Assembly (NCBI GenBank): GCA_947500005.1
Contig: CANMQJ010000027.1
Coordinates: 1-43,817 of the forward strand
Direction: 5' to 3'
DNA: 43,817 nt
From: an uncultured Paracoccaceae bacterium
GTDB taxonomy: Bacteria; Pseudomonadota; Alphaproteobacteria; Rhodobacterales; Rhodobacteraceae
Shown: positions 7,373 to 15,621 of the stretch, one piece after another
Numbering within the stretch: the first letter of the stretch is position 1
Layout of the letters: each line of letters begins with the position of its first letter
The notes under the pieces: generated by a model
Database searches by the model: none
Told to the model about the DNA's origin: nothing
Seen by the model: the letters and a program-made list of their open reading frames with translations, nothing else
Program-made: the position numbers and the translations under genes

Positions 7373-7920
7373 GCGGTGGTGGATCCGTTGTCAGTCTCTG
7401 CGATCTGTATCGACTCCACGGGCGGGCGGAACCCCACTCCCTTGGTCGAAGCGCCCCACTTACGGCTGAGCGCGATCAGATGCAAGGCCGCCGCGGCGGC
7501 ACCGCCGCCCTTGTTCATCGCGCCCGGATCGGCTCGCACCTCGGCCTGCGCGCGGGTCTCGACCGTCAGGATGCCATTGCCGATGCACAGGCCCTGCAAG
7601 CCCATCAGCTGGATCGCCCGGCTGGAATCGTTGCAGACCGTGTCGTAATGCGTGGTCTCGCCCCGGATCACGCAGCCCAGCGCGACATAGCCGTCGAAAT
7701 TGCTCTTGCGGTCCGAGATGGCGATCGCCGTCGGCACCTCCAGCGCTCCGGGCACCTCGACCAGGTCCCAGGTGCCGCCCACCGCCTCGATCTCGGCCTT
7801 GGCGCCGGCGATCAGGTTGTCCGCGATGTCCCGGTAATAAGGCGCCACCACGATCAGCAGCTTCACCGGCTTGTCGAATTCGGGGCGGGGCAGCGTGTAA
7901 TGCGTCTCGGTTCCGGCCAT
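7369..7920 (-). CDS. ribH: 6,7-dimethyl-8-ribityllumazine synthase
   Basis: A 183-residue lumazine synthase that condenses 5-amino-6-ribitylamino-uracil with 3,4-dihydroxy-2-butanone 4-phosphate, the penultimate step of riboflavin synthesis. The hallmark blocks are VPGALEVPTAI (about residues 57-67), ALGCVIRGETTHYDTVC (80-96, with the catalytic-type His91) and GILTVET. The 20-residue C-terminal extension after KGVGFRPP is somewhat longer than in E. coli RibH. It follows ribB with one base between them and overlaps nusB by four. Confidence 0.97.
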   Translation of the reverse strand: MAGTETHYTLPRPEFDKPVKLLIVVAPYYRDIADNLIAGAKAEIEAVGGTWDLVEVPGALEVPTAIAISDRKSNFDGYVALGCVIRGETTHYDTVCNDSSRAIQLMGLQGLCIGNGILTVETRAQAEVRADPGAMNKGGGAAAAALHLIALSRKWGASTKGVGFRPPVESIQIAETDNGSTTA

Positions 7921-7921
7921 G

Positions 7922-9043
7922 TCATGCGTCCTTCAGGATGGGGCGGGTGCCGACGATGGTCAGCCCATAGGCGTCGAGACCCACGTATTTCGTCGCCGGC
8001 GAATCGGTCAGAAGCACCAGCTCCCGCACCCCCAGCTTGGACAGGATCTGCGCCCCGGTGCCGGTCTGCTTGATGGTGCGAACCTCTTCGCCCTCGCTGG
8101 CATACAGCGCGTTGCGCGGCTGGCGGAACAGGCAGACGATCCCGCGCCCCTCGCGCGCGATCACCTCCATCGCGCGCGGCAGCTGCCGCGCCGATTTCGG
8201 CCCCAGGCCCAGGATATCCGTCGCCTCGTGCAGCGCATGGGTCCGCGTCAGAACCGGCTCGGGCGTGGTGATGTCCCCCTTGATCATCGCCACATGCTCG
8301 ATCCCGTGGGTGCGGTCGGTGAACAGGACCATCTCCCAATCGCCGCCGAATTCCGACATGACCTTGTGCCGCGCCGTCTCGTCCACAAGGTTGTCGTTGC
8401 GCGCGCGATAGGTGATCAGGTCGCTGATCGTCCCGATCTTCATCCCGTGCGCCTTGGCGAATTCCACCAGGTCGGGCAGACGGGCCATCGTCCCGTCCTC
8501 CTTCATGATCTCGCAGATCACGCCCGAGGGGTGCAGCCCCGCCAGCCGCGAGATGTCCACCGCCGCCTCGGTATGGCCCGCGCGCACCAGCACGCCGCCC
8601 CGTTTGGCGCGCAGCGGGAACACATGGCCCGGCGTCGCCAGGCTCGCCATGGTGTTCTGCTCGTTGATCGCCGTCTTGATGGTCAGCGCCCGGTCGGCGG
8701 CCGAGATGCCCGTCGAAACCCCCTCGCGCGCCTCGATGGACACGGTGAACGCCGTCTCGTGACGCGAGGAATTGTTGACCGCCATCATCGGCAGGCCCAG
8801 ACGGTCGATCCGCTCGGCCTCCATCGGCAGGCAGATCAGGCCGCGGCCATGCGTCGCCATGAAATTGACCGCATCGGCATCGGCGAACTCCGCCGGGATC
8901 ACCAGGTCGCCCTCGTTCTCGCGATCCTCGTGATCGACCAGGATGAACATCCGGCCCTGCCGCGCCTCCTCGATGATCTCCTCGATGGGGCTGATCGCCT
9001 CGCGCAATCCCGCCTCGACCGGGCCCGGGGTCTCAAAGCTCAT
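7922..9043 (-). CDS. ribB: 3,4-dihydroxy-2-butanone-4-phosphate synthase with degenerate GTP cyclohydrolase II domain (RibBX type)
   Basis: A 373-residue two-domain protein. The N-terminal RibB domain (about 15-215) is intact: DHEDRENEGDL at 38-48, THGRGLICLP near 64, and RAGHTEAAVD at 154-163. It converts ribulose 5-phosphate to the butanone phosphate. The C-terminal part (about 220-373) is homologous to RibA but has lost the three zinc cysteines: where active enzymes have SECLTGD...RCDCG, this one has HALHEATDILGLGPKSAR. It is therefore unlikely to open GTP. Such RibBX proteins are known in other proteobacteria. A separate true ribA must lie elsewhere. The start is the ATG at 9043 with GGAAGAGG upstream; an in-frame extension to 9151 has no good signal. 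The 149 bases to the divergent kinase gene show no FMN riboswitch. Confidence 0.93.
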   Translation of the reverse strand: MSFETPGPVEAGLREAISPIEEIIEEARQGRMFILVDHEDRENEGDLVIPAEFADADAVNFMATHGRGLICLPMEAERIDRLGLPMMAVNNSSRHETAFTVSIEAREGVSTGISAADRALTIKTAINEQNTMASLATPGHVFPLRAKRGGVLVRAGHTEAAVDISRLAGLHPSGVICEIMKEDGTMARLPDLVEFAKAHGMKIGTISDLITYRARNDNLVDETARHKVMSEFGGDWEMVLFTDRTHGIEHVAMIKGDITTPEPVLTRTHALHEATDILGLGPKSARQLPRAMEVIAREGRGIVCLFRQPRNALYASEGEEVRTIKQTGTGAQILSKLGVRELVLLTDSPATKYVGLDAYGLTIVGTRPILKDA

Positions 9044-9192
9044 CTGCTGCCGCCTCTTCCTCTGTCGCTTTCCCTGCGCAAATAGACCACGGGCGCGGCA
9101 AATGCCAGTGCCCCGCGCCCGCCGCCGCGTGCTTTCCGGCCCAGACCGCATATGTTAAATGACATATCCGAGAGCAGCAGGCAGGCCACCGC

Positions 9193-10194
9193 ATGACGAT
9201 GACCATGACCCACGACATCTTTTCAGCAGTCTCCGAGCTTTCCGGGGACGGTCTCTGCCTGTGCGAGATGGTCACCGATGCGCAGGGCCGCGCGGTCGAT
9301 TACCGGTTCCTGCGCGTCAACGCCAAGTTCGAGGAATTCACCGGCCTGCACGATGCGCAGGGCCGCACCGCGCGCGAGATGGTGCCCGATCTCGAACAGA
9401 CCTGGATCGACAGCTATGCCCGCGTCGGCTTCGACCGCAAGACGCTCCGCTTCGAGGAAGGCTCCGCCGGGATGGGCCGCTGGTTCGAGGTTCAGGCCAC
9501 CCCCGCCCCCGCCCCGGGGCAGCTCTGGATCCTGTTCCGCGACGTGACCGAGCGCAAGACCACCCTGCGCGAGCGCGAAGTGGCGCTCGAGACGACACAG
9601 CGCCTCTTCGACGAGCTCGGCCACCGCGTCAAGAACAGCCTCACCCTCATCTCCTCCATCATCTCGATGGAGGCCCGCGACACCGATGGCGCCGCCCGGG
9701 AAATCCTCTCGCGCGTGCGGCTGCGCATCTCGGCCGTCGCCGGCCTCTACGAGGCGATGGGCGAGGCCGGCGCAATCTCCGAGATCGAGGCCGCGCCCTA
9801 TCTCGACGGCATCGTCGCCGGCCTGCGCGGCTCGCTCACCGATGGTCGCCGGATCGACGTGACGGCCGCGATCGACCCCATCACCCTGCCCAGCAAGCAG
9901 GCCGTGCCCCTCGGGCTCCTGGTCAACGAACTGGTGACCAACTGCGTCAAGCACGGCTTCGGCCCGGACGGCGCGGGCAGCGTGCATGTCTCGCTGTGCA
10001 AGACCGCCCCCGACCGCGTCACGCTCAAGATCCGCGACGATGGCGCGGGCATCGCGACCGAGGCCGAAACCGGCGCGGGGCTCGGCTCGCAGCTCGTCGC
10101 CGCCTTTGTCGGCGATCTCGAAGGCACGCAGGACATCTCCTCGGACGCAAACGGCACCCATATAACGATCACCTTCCCCCTCGCCGGAGACTGA
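9193..10194 (+). CDS. soluble PAS-HisKA_2 type sensor histidine kinase
   Basis: A 333-residue cytoplasmic kinase without membrane helices. A PAS domain fills about residues 10-120 (DYRFLRVNAKFEEFTGL, then ELWILFRDVTER-like end). The phospho-accepting H-box is LGHRVKNSLTLISSII with His144, the HisKA_2/HWE-type signature (HRVKN) rather than the classical HE/D-x-x-x-P box. The ATP-binding part has an N box LVNELVTNCVKHGF and G boxes IRDDGAGI and GAGLGSQLV. No response regulator lies beside it, so it is an orphan here. Kinases of this type often feed the PhyR/EcfG general stress system, but no phyR or ecfG is seen in the window. The ribosome site is weak. Confidence 0.88.
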   Translation: MTMTMTHDIFSAVSELSGDGLCLCEMVTDAQGRAVDYRFLRVNAKFEEFTGLHDAQGRTAREMVPDLEQTWIDSYARVGFDRKTLRFEEGSAGMGRWFEVQATPAPAPGQLWILFRDVTERKTTLREREVALETTQRLFDELGHRVKNSLTLISSIISMEARDTDGAAREILSRVRLRISAVAGLYEAMGEAGAISEIEAAPYLDGIVAGLRGSLTDGRRIDVTAAIDPITLPSKQAVPLGLLVNELVTNCVKHGFGPDGAGSVHVSLCKTAPDRVTLKIRDDGAGIATEAETGAGLGSQLVAAFVGDLEGTQDISSDANGTHITITFPLAGD

Positions 10195-10275
10195 CCCGCG
10201 CCCGCCCCGCCCGCCGCTTGCCCGAAGACGGCCCGCCCGCTATCATCGCGGTTGACCTTGCGTCATGATATCTCC

Positions 10276-10286
10276 GGGGGGGGGGG
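10276..10286 (+). repeat. tract of 11 G upstream of the VWA gene
   Basis: A run of eleven G lies 7 bases before the ATG at 10294 and probably forms or spaces the ribosome-binding site (it is followed by CAAAGGG). Long G tracts change length by slippage during replication, so this one could vary the expression of the following gene. Confidence 0.7.
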
Positions 10287-10293
10287 CAAAGGG

Positions 10294-12168
10294 ATGGGTC
10301 TTCGTGTCATCTGCGCGATACTGCTGCTGATCGCAGGTATCGCCCATGCACAGGATTACGAGCTCGGCGCGCCCGGCAGCGTGACCATGCGCAGCGCCTT
10401 CCCCGTCGACTGGACCGCCCCGGAGAGTGAGAATGGCGTGCTCGAGATCCGCCCCACAATCGACGGGCGGCGTGTCGGCTATGCCTATCCCCGCCAGAAC
10501 CCGCAGCCGATGGAGGCCCCCGAACAGCCCGGAGATTATGTCGTGGTCATGGTGATCGGCGGCGAGGTTCGCGCCTCGGCCCCGCTGGCGGTCGAAATGG
10601 CGACCGCCGCGCTCGATGCCCCGGCACGAACGGATGCGGGCGCGCCGGTCCCGGTGGCATGGACCGGGCCGAACAATCGCGGCGACCGCCTCACCTTCGC
10701 GGAACCCGGCGCCGCCCCGCTTCGCGGCACGTCCTATGGCTATGTGGGCAACAGCAAGGACGGCACGGTCAGCCTGCGCGCCCCGCAGGAGCCCGGACGC
10801 TACGACATCGTCTATGTGTCGGGCAGCACCGTTCTCGCCCGCAGCCCGATCACCGTCGGCAGCATCTCGGCCACCCTCTCCGCACCCGCAACGGTCACCG
10901 CCGGCGCCGAGTTGAGCGTGACCTTCGAGGGGCCCGAGAATTCCGGCGACCTGATCACCTTCGCCACCCGCGATGGCGCGCCGATCAAGCCCGCCAGCTA
11001 TGTCTATGTCGGCAACACCACCGGCGGGACCGCCACGCTGCGCGCCTTCGAGAAGGCCGGACCGGTCGATGTCGTCTACCTGTCCGGCGGCGCGGTGATC
11101 GGGCGCAGCCCGGTCGAGATCCTGCCCGCCAGCATCGCACTCAACGCCCCCGCGACGGTCGAGGCGAACCGCGCCTTCGATATCGGCTGGTCCGGCGAGG
11201 GCAATCGCGGCGACCTGATCCACATGGTCGCGCCCGGAGAGATCTCCGGCCGGCGCTACCGCTATATCGACCCGCTGGAACCCTCCGTCACCCTCACCGC
11301 GCCCGAGACGCCCGGTGCCTATGAACTGGTCTATTTCACGCGCGGCGGTGCCGAGATGGCGCGCGCCCCGATCGAGGTCACACCCGCCCCTTCCCTGCCC
11401 GGCAGGCTCGAGGTGCTGCACAGGCCCGGCGCGGGCTTCGGCTCCGGCGACGCGGTGCAGATCATCCTGGATGCCTCGGGCAGCATGTTGCAGCGGCAGG
11501 ACGGTACCCGCCGGATCGAGATCGCCAAGCGCACGCTCACCGACCTGGTGGCCGGCACCATCCCGCCCGGCACCGGCTTTGCCCTGCGCGTTTTCGGCAA
11601 CCGCGAGGCCGATGCCTGCCGCACCGATCTTGAAATCCCGCTGGGCCCGCTCGACCCCACCCGCGCAACGCAGGTGATCGCGGGCATCACGGCGGTGAAC
11701 CTGGCCAAGACGCCCATCGCCCAATCCGTCACGCTCAGCGCCAGCGACCTGGCCGCGGCCACGGGACAGCGGGTGCTGATCCTCGTCACCGATGGCGAGG
11801 AGACCTGCGAGGGCGATCCCGGAGAGGCCATCGAGGCGCTGCGCGCCACGGGCGTGGATGTGAGGGTCAATATCGTGGGCTATGCCATCGACGACGATGG
11901 CCTGGCCCGCACCTTCGAATCCTGGGCCGCGGCGGGCGGCGGCAGCTTTTTCGACGCCGCCGATGCCCAGGCGCTGGCCACCGCGCTCTCCCGCGCCACG
12001 GCGGCGCCCTTCCGCGTGCTGGACGAGACCGGCCAGCTGGTGGCCTCGGGCCTTGCCGGCGACCCCGCCCTGACCATTCCGGCGGGCCGCTACGAGGTGA
12101 CGATGGGCGGCCGGTCCTTCCCCGCGACCGTGGAGTCGGAACGGCTCACAAGCGTCACCCCGGAGTGA
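10294..12168 (+). CDS. secreted VWA-domain protein with four Ig-sized repeats
   Basis: A 624-residue exported protein. A Sec signal peptide ends near residue 19 (LLLIAGIAHA). Four homologous repeats of about 85-88 residues follow, starting near 'LGAPGSV', 'LDAPARTDAG', 'LSAPATVTAG' and 'LNAPATVEAN'. The last three starts are spaced exactly 264 bases apart (88 codons). Each repeat shows an APxxVxAG start, a NxGD(x)I/LTF centre and a YxxVYxSGGxVxARSPI end, the look of an Ig-like beta sandwich. The VWA domain spans about 385-560 with the metal-binding motif DASGSM (about 393-398) and VTDGEETCEG. A short beta domain closes the protein. VWA proteins bind ligands through a metal ion. The target is unknown; a role on the cell surface or in the periplasm is inferred. 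Confidence 0.85.
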   Translation: MGLRVICAILLLIAGIAHAQDYELGAPGSVTMRSAFPVDWTAPESENGVLEIRPTIDGRRVGYAYPRQNPQPMEAPEQPGDYVVVMVIGGEVRASAPLAVEMATAALDAPARTDAGAPVPVAWTGPNNRGDRLTFAEPGAAPLRGTSYGYVGNSKDGTVSLRAPQEPGRYDIVYVSGSTVLARSPITVGSISATLSAPATVTAGAELSVTFEGPENSGDLITFATRDGAPIKPASYVYVGNTTGGTATLRAFEKAGPVDVVYLSGGAVIGRSPVEILPASIALNAPATVEANRAFDIGWSGEGNRGDLIHMVAPGEISGRRYRYIDPLEPSVTLTAPETPGAYELVYFTRGGAEMARAPIEVTPAPSLPGRLEVLHRPGAGFGSGDAVQIILDASGSMLQRQDGTRRIEIAKRTLTDLVAGTIPPGTGFALRVFGNREADACRTDLEIPLGPLDPTRATQVIAGITAVNLAKTPIAQSVTLSASDLAAATGQRVLILVTDGEETCEGDPGEAIEALRATGVDVRVNIVGYAIDDDGLARTFESWAAAGGGSFFDAADAQALATALSRATAAPFRVLDETGQLVASGLAGDPALTIPAGRYEVTMGGRSFPATVESERLTSVTPE

Positions 12169-12276
12169 TCCGGTCCTGCGGTCCGTAGCTGCGTGTCCGG
12201 GCATCGGCGAGTTCTCCTTCGCCGCAGACCATCGCGTGGAAACGTGAAGGAACAGTTACCGGAAACCGGCCCGGAG

Positions 12277-12330
12277 TTTTGTACAAAACGGTCAATCGGC
12301 CTGCCAAGGCCAGTACAAAACGGTCAATTC
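12277..12330 (+). repeat. 32-bp-period direct repeat, locus 1 (two units)
   Basis: GTACAAAACGGTCAAT occurs at 12281-12296 and again at 12313-12328, exactly 32 bases apart. The first copy sits in the perfect palindrome GTTTTGTACAAAAC (12277-12290). The same unit and the same spacing recur inverted at 35992-36060. It lies between the ends of the convergent VWA and ribE genes. The rest of the 12169-12344 gap shows no clear terminator. Confidence 0.75.
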
Positions 12331-12344
12331 GCCTGGACCGGAGG

Positions 12345-12932
12345 TTACCCCGCCTCGGCCAGCCGCGCGACGTAGCGGGCCAGCGTGTCGATCTCGAGGT
12401 TGATCCGGTCACCCGTTTTCGCATCGCCCCAGGTGGTGACCTCCTTGGTATGCGGGATGAAATTTATCCCGAACTCCCGGCCATCGACCTCGTTCACCGT
12501 CAGCGAGGTGCCGTTCAGCGCCACCGACCCCTTGGGCGCGATGAACCGCGCAAGCTCCTCCGGCGCGCGCAGGCTCACCCGCGTGCTGTCGCCCTCGTCG
12601 ACCATCCGAACGATCTCGGCCACCCCGTCGACATGGCCCGAAACGATGTGCCCGCCCAGTTCATCACCGACCTTCAACGCCCGTTCAAGGTTGACCCGTT
12701 TGCCCGGCGCCCATGTGTCCAGATTGGTCTTCGAGACGGTTTCCGCACTGATTTCAACATCATACCAGTCGGGGCCAAGGTCGATCACGGTCAGACAGAC
12801 ACCGTCGCTGGCGATCGAGGCGCCAATATCGATCGTCCCGGTGTCATAGCTCGTGCGGATCCGCGCGCGCAGATCGCCGGTCTTTTCCGTTTCGATCACG
12901 GTGCCGATATCGGTGACGATGCCTGTAAACAT
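12345..12932 (-). CDS. ribE: riboflavin synthase, alpha subunit
   Basis: A 195-residue enzyme that dismutates two 6,7-dimethyl-8-ribityllumazine molecules to riboflavin. It shows the two tandem lumazine-binding barrels of the family: the first opens with MFTGIVTDIGTV and holds GASIASDGVCLTV, and ends in GDELGGHIVSGHVDG. The second holds GSVALNGTSLTVNEVDG and ends in GDRINLEIDTLARYVARL. The start is taken at MFTGIV (12932), the family-wide start, not at the in-frame ATG at 12953. In many relatives ribE lies directly next to ribD. Here capsule genes on the opposite strand separate them. Confidence 0.96.
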   Translation of the reverse strand: MFTGIVTDIGTVIETEKTGDLRARIRTSYDTGTIDIGASIASDGVCLTVIDLGPDWYDVEISAETVSKTNLDTWAPGKRVNLERALKVGDELGGHIVSGHVDGVAEIVRMVDEGDSTRVSLRAPEELARFIAPKGSVALNGTSLTVNEVDGREFGINFIPHTKEVTTWGDAKTGDRINLEIDTLARYVARLAEAG

Positions 12933-13093
12933 GCTGCGGGTTCCCCTGATCATGATCTTCGCATCACGAGGTAACCGCCCGCCCCGCCCTCGGCAAGCCC
13001 CGCTTGCGCAACCGCCCCCTCCGGGTCATAGTTTCGCCCGAAAGAAACGCTATCACGGGCCGGATCAGACGGATGAGGCGACAAGGACGGATC

Positions 13094-14386
13094 ATGCCCG
13101 GCTCGGCGACCCACAAGCGGGTTTTCCTGTTTCTCCAGGGACCCCACGGCCCTTTTTTTCATGGGCTCGGCAAGATGCTCCGCAAGGCCGGGGCCGAGGT
13201 CTGGCGCGTGGGCTTCAACGCCGGGGATCGCGCTTTCTGGTTCCATTCCCCCAGCTACATCCCGTATCGCGGCACGCCCGAGAACTGGCCCACAACGCTC
13301 GAAACCCTGCTGACGGAAAAAGGTGTGACGGACATCGTTCTTTACGGCGATACCCGCCCGATCCATGCCGAGGCGGTCCGCATGGCACAGGCACGCGGCC
13401 TTGCCGTGCATGTCTTCGAGGAAGGCTACCTCCGGCCCTGGTGGGTCACCTATGAACGCGACGGTTCAAACGGCAATTCGCGCCTGATGGAGATGAGTGT
13501 GGCCGAGATGCAGACCGCGCTGGAACTTTCCGACATGGAAGCGCCCTTGCCGCCCTCGCATTGGGGCGACATGCGCCACCATGTCTTCTACGGCGCGCTC
13601 TATCACTGGTTCGTCATGTTCCGGAACGGCCGGTATCGCAATTTCCGGCCCCATCGCAGCCTGACGGTGGCCAAGGAATTCAAGCTGTATCTTACCCGAC
13701 TGCTGCTGATGCCCGCCCATTGGGTCGAGCGCCGGATCGAGACGATGCGCATCCGCAACGGCGGATTTCCCTATCATCTCGCGCTGTTGCAGCTCGAACA
13801 TGACAGCTCGTTCCAGGCTCATTCTCCGTTTTCGACGATGACCGAATTCCTCGAGGAGGTGTTTGAGGGCTTCGCCGGCAGCGCACCGCGCCATCACCAC
13901 CTGGTGGTCAAGGCGCATCCGCTGGAGGACGGGCGCGTGCCGATCCGGCGCGAGGTGAGGCGTCTGGCGAAACTGCACGGCCTCGAGGGCCGGGTCCATT
14001 ACGTGCGCGGCGGAAAGCTGGCCCAGCTCCTCAATGACGCGCGCACGGCCGTGACGGTCAATTCGACGGCCGGCCAACAGGTTCTGTGGCGCGGCATCCC
14101 GATCAGGGTGTTCGGCCGCGCGGTCTATGCCAAGCCGGAGTTCGTCTCGACACAGCCTATCCGCGACTTCTTTGCCGCGGCCCAGCGGCCCGACGCCCGC
14201 GCCTACAAGGATTATCGCCGTTTCCTGCTGGAAACCAGCCAGGTGCCCGGTGGCTTCTACTCGCGCAAGGGTCGGCGCCAGCTGCTCCGGCAGGTGGTGG
14301 ACATGATGCTGTCGCCCGAGGATCCCTATGACGCGCTGAAATCGGGAACAGCGGCACCGAGGCAACAGTTGCGGCTGGTAACCTGA
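13094..14386 (+). CDS. kpsS: capsule polysaccharide export / beta-Kdo transferase protein KpsS
   Basis: A 430-residue KpsS-type protein. In E. coli, KpsS adds the first beta-Kdo of the glycolipid anchor on which group 2 capsules are carried. Family blocks are RVFLFLQGPHGPFFHGLGKML near the start, DIVLYGDTRPIHAEAVR, VHVFEEGYLRPWWVTYE, VVKAHPLEDGR (about 275-285) and TAVTVNSTAGQQVLWRGIP (about 320-338). The chosen ATG has AAGGACGG before it; in-frame starts at 13004 and 13073 would extend into the promoter region facing ribE. It is the first of three co-directional capsule genes. Confidence 0.9.
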   Translation: MPGSATHKRVFLFLQGPHGPFFHGLGKMLRKAGAEVWRVGFNAGDRAFWFHSPSYIPYRGTPENWPTTLETLLTEKGVTDIVLYGDTRPIHAEAVRMAQARGLAVHVFEEGYLRPWWVTYERDGSNGNSRLMEMSVAEMQTALELSDMEAPLPPSHWGDMRHHVFYGALYHWFVMFRNGRYRNFRPHRSLTVAKEFKLYLTRLLLMPAHWVERRIETMRIRNGGFPYHLALLQLEHDSSFQAHSPFSTMTEFLEEVFEGFAGSAPRHHHLVVKAHPLEDGRVPIRREVRRLAKLHGLEGRVHYVRGGKLAQLLNDARTAVTVNSTAGQQVLWRGIPIRVFGRAVYAKPEFVSTQPIRDFFAAAQRPDARAYKDYRRFLLETSQVPGGFYSRKGRRQLLRQVVDMMLSPEDPYDALKSGTAAPRQQLRLVT

Positions 14387-14483
14387 CCCCGGAGGGCTGC
14401 GACACTGGATTTTTCATCTGGATTTCGATAGCTTGGCGAAAAAAACCGAGGCAGAAACATAACAAGGTCGAGGAGACCGAGCA

Positions 14484-15614
14484 GTGAAATCCTTTTCCGT
14501 TCAATGGGCAAAGCCCGTTGCCCTGCTTGCTGCATTGGGCATCGTGTCTGCTTGCTCACTGCCCAAGGTGGGCCCGAACAAGCGTGAAATCTATGCCGGT
14601 TCCGTTCAGCGCGAGGGCGATGCCTTTATCGTGTCGGTCAATGATCGTGTGACCCGCGCCACCGCCGTGGTCCCCGCCTTGGGCTTTTCCGATGCCTTCA
14701 AGAATGCCGGCACGCTGACATCCGACACGATCCGACCCGGCGACGTTCTGGGCCTGACCATCTGGGAAAACGTCGATGACGGCCTGCTTGCGGGCGAGGC
14801 CAGCAACGCCACCGTTCTCGAAGAGGTCCAGGTCGACAGCGCCGGGTTCATCTTCGTTCCCTATGCGGGCCGGCTGCGCGCGTCTGGAAATACGCCCGAA
14901 CAGCTGCGCGAGATGATCACAGCAAAGCTCGAAGACCAGACGCCCGATCCGCAGGTCCAGGTGCGCCGGCTGGCGGGCGACGGCTCCACCGTTTCATTGA
15001 CCGGCGCGGTCGGTGCGCAAGGCGTCTACCCGATCGAACGTCCCACCCGGACGCTGGCCACCATGCTGGCGCAGGCCGGCGGTGTCGTCATCGAACCCGA
15101 GATCGCCGAGGTCACGGTGATCCGCGGTCATGAGCAGGGAAAGATCTGGTACCAGGACCTGTTCAATCACCCGGAACTCGACATCGCGTTGCGCGGCGGC
15201 GACAAGATCCTTGTCGAGCAGGACACCCGCTCCTTCACCGCGCTGGGTGCCATGTCGAGCCAGGCGCGCGTTCCCTTCGAAAGCCAGGACCTGTCGGCGC
15301 TCGAGGCCATCGCCCAGGTGGGCGGGCTTCTTTCGTTGTCCTCGGATCCCACCGGCGTCTTCATCTTCCGCAACGAACCCGCCGAGATCGCGGGGCAGGT
15401 CCTAGGCCGGACCGACCTGCAAGGCGCGCAACGCATGGTCTATGTGCTGAACCTGACAGAACCCAACGGGCTTTTCGTGGCGCGCGATTTCGTCATTCGC
15501 GACGAGGATACGATCTATGTCACCGAGGCGCCCTATGCCCAGTGGACCAAGACGATCTCGCTCATCTCGGGCGGCCTGACGCCACTGTCAAACATCGCAA
15601 CACTGACGGATTGA
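14484..15614 (+). CDS. outer-membrane polysaccharide export lipoprotein (Wza/KpsD type)
   Basis: A 376-residue lipoprotein starting at GTG 14484, with GGAG 9-12 bases upstream. The lipobox is LGIVSAC with lipid Cys24. A polysaccharide export (PES) domain follows at about 85-175: IRPGDVLGLTIWENVD and FIFVPYAGRLRASGNTPEQL. Then come two SLBB-type beta-grasp domains (SLTGAVGAQGVYPIERPTR and FTALGAMSSQARVPFESQD). The protein should form the outer-membrane channel for the capsule made with KpsS and KpsC. The inner-membrane exporter (KpsM/T/E) is not in this window. The short C-terminal part after VTEAPYAQW lacks the long helix of E. coli Wza. Confidence 0.9.
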   Translation: MKSFSVQWAKPVALLAALGIVSACSLPKVGPNKREIYAGSVQREGDAFIVSVNDRVTRATAVVPALGFSDAFKNAGTLTSDTIRPGDVLGLTIWENVDDGLLAGEASNATVLEEVQVDSAGFIFVPYAGRLRASGNTPEQLREMITAKLEDQTPDPQVQVRRLAGDGSTVSLTGAVGAQGVYPIERPTRTLATMLAQAGGVVIEPEIAEVTVIRGHEQGKIWYQDLFNHPELDIALRGGDKILVEQDTRSFTALGAMSSQARVPFESQDLSALEAIAQVGGLLSLSSDPTGVFIFRNEPAEIAGQVLGRTDLQGAQRMVYVLNLTEPNGLFVARDFVIRDEDTIYVTEAPYAQWTKTISLISGGLTPLSNIATLTD

Positions 15615-15621
15615 CGTTTTC

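Noticed and set aside
9044..9192. Possible FMN riboswitch in front of ribB
   Set aside because: None of the conserved RFN-element segments could be found in the leader on the minus strand; the same holds for the gaps before ribE and ribD.
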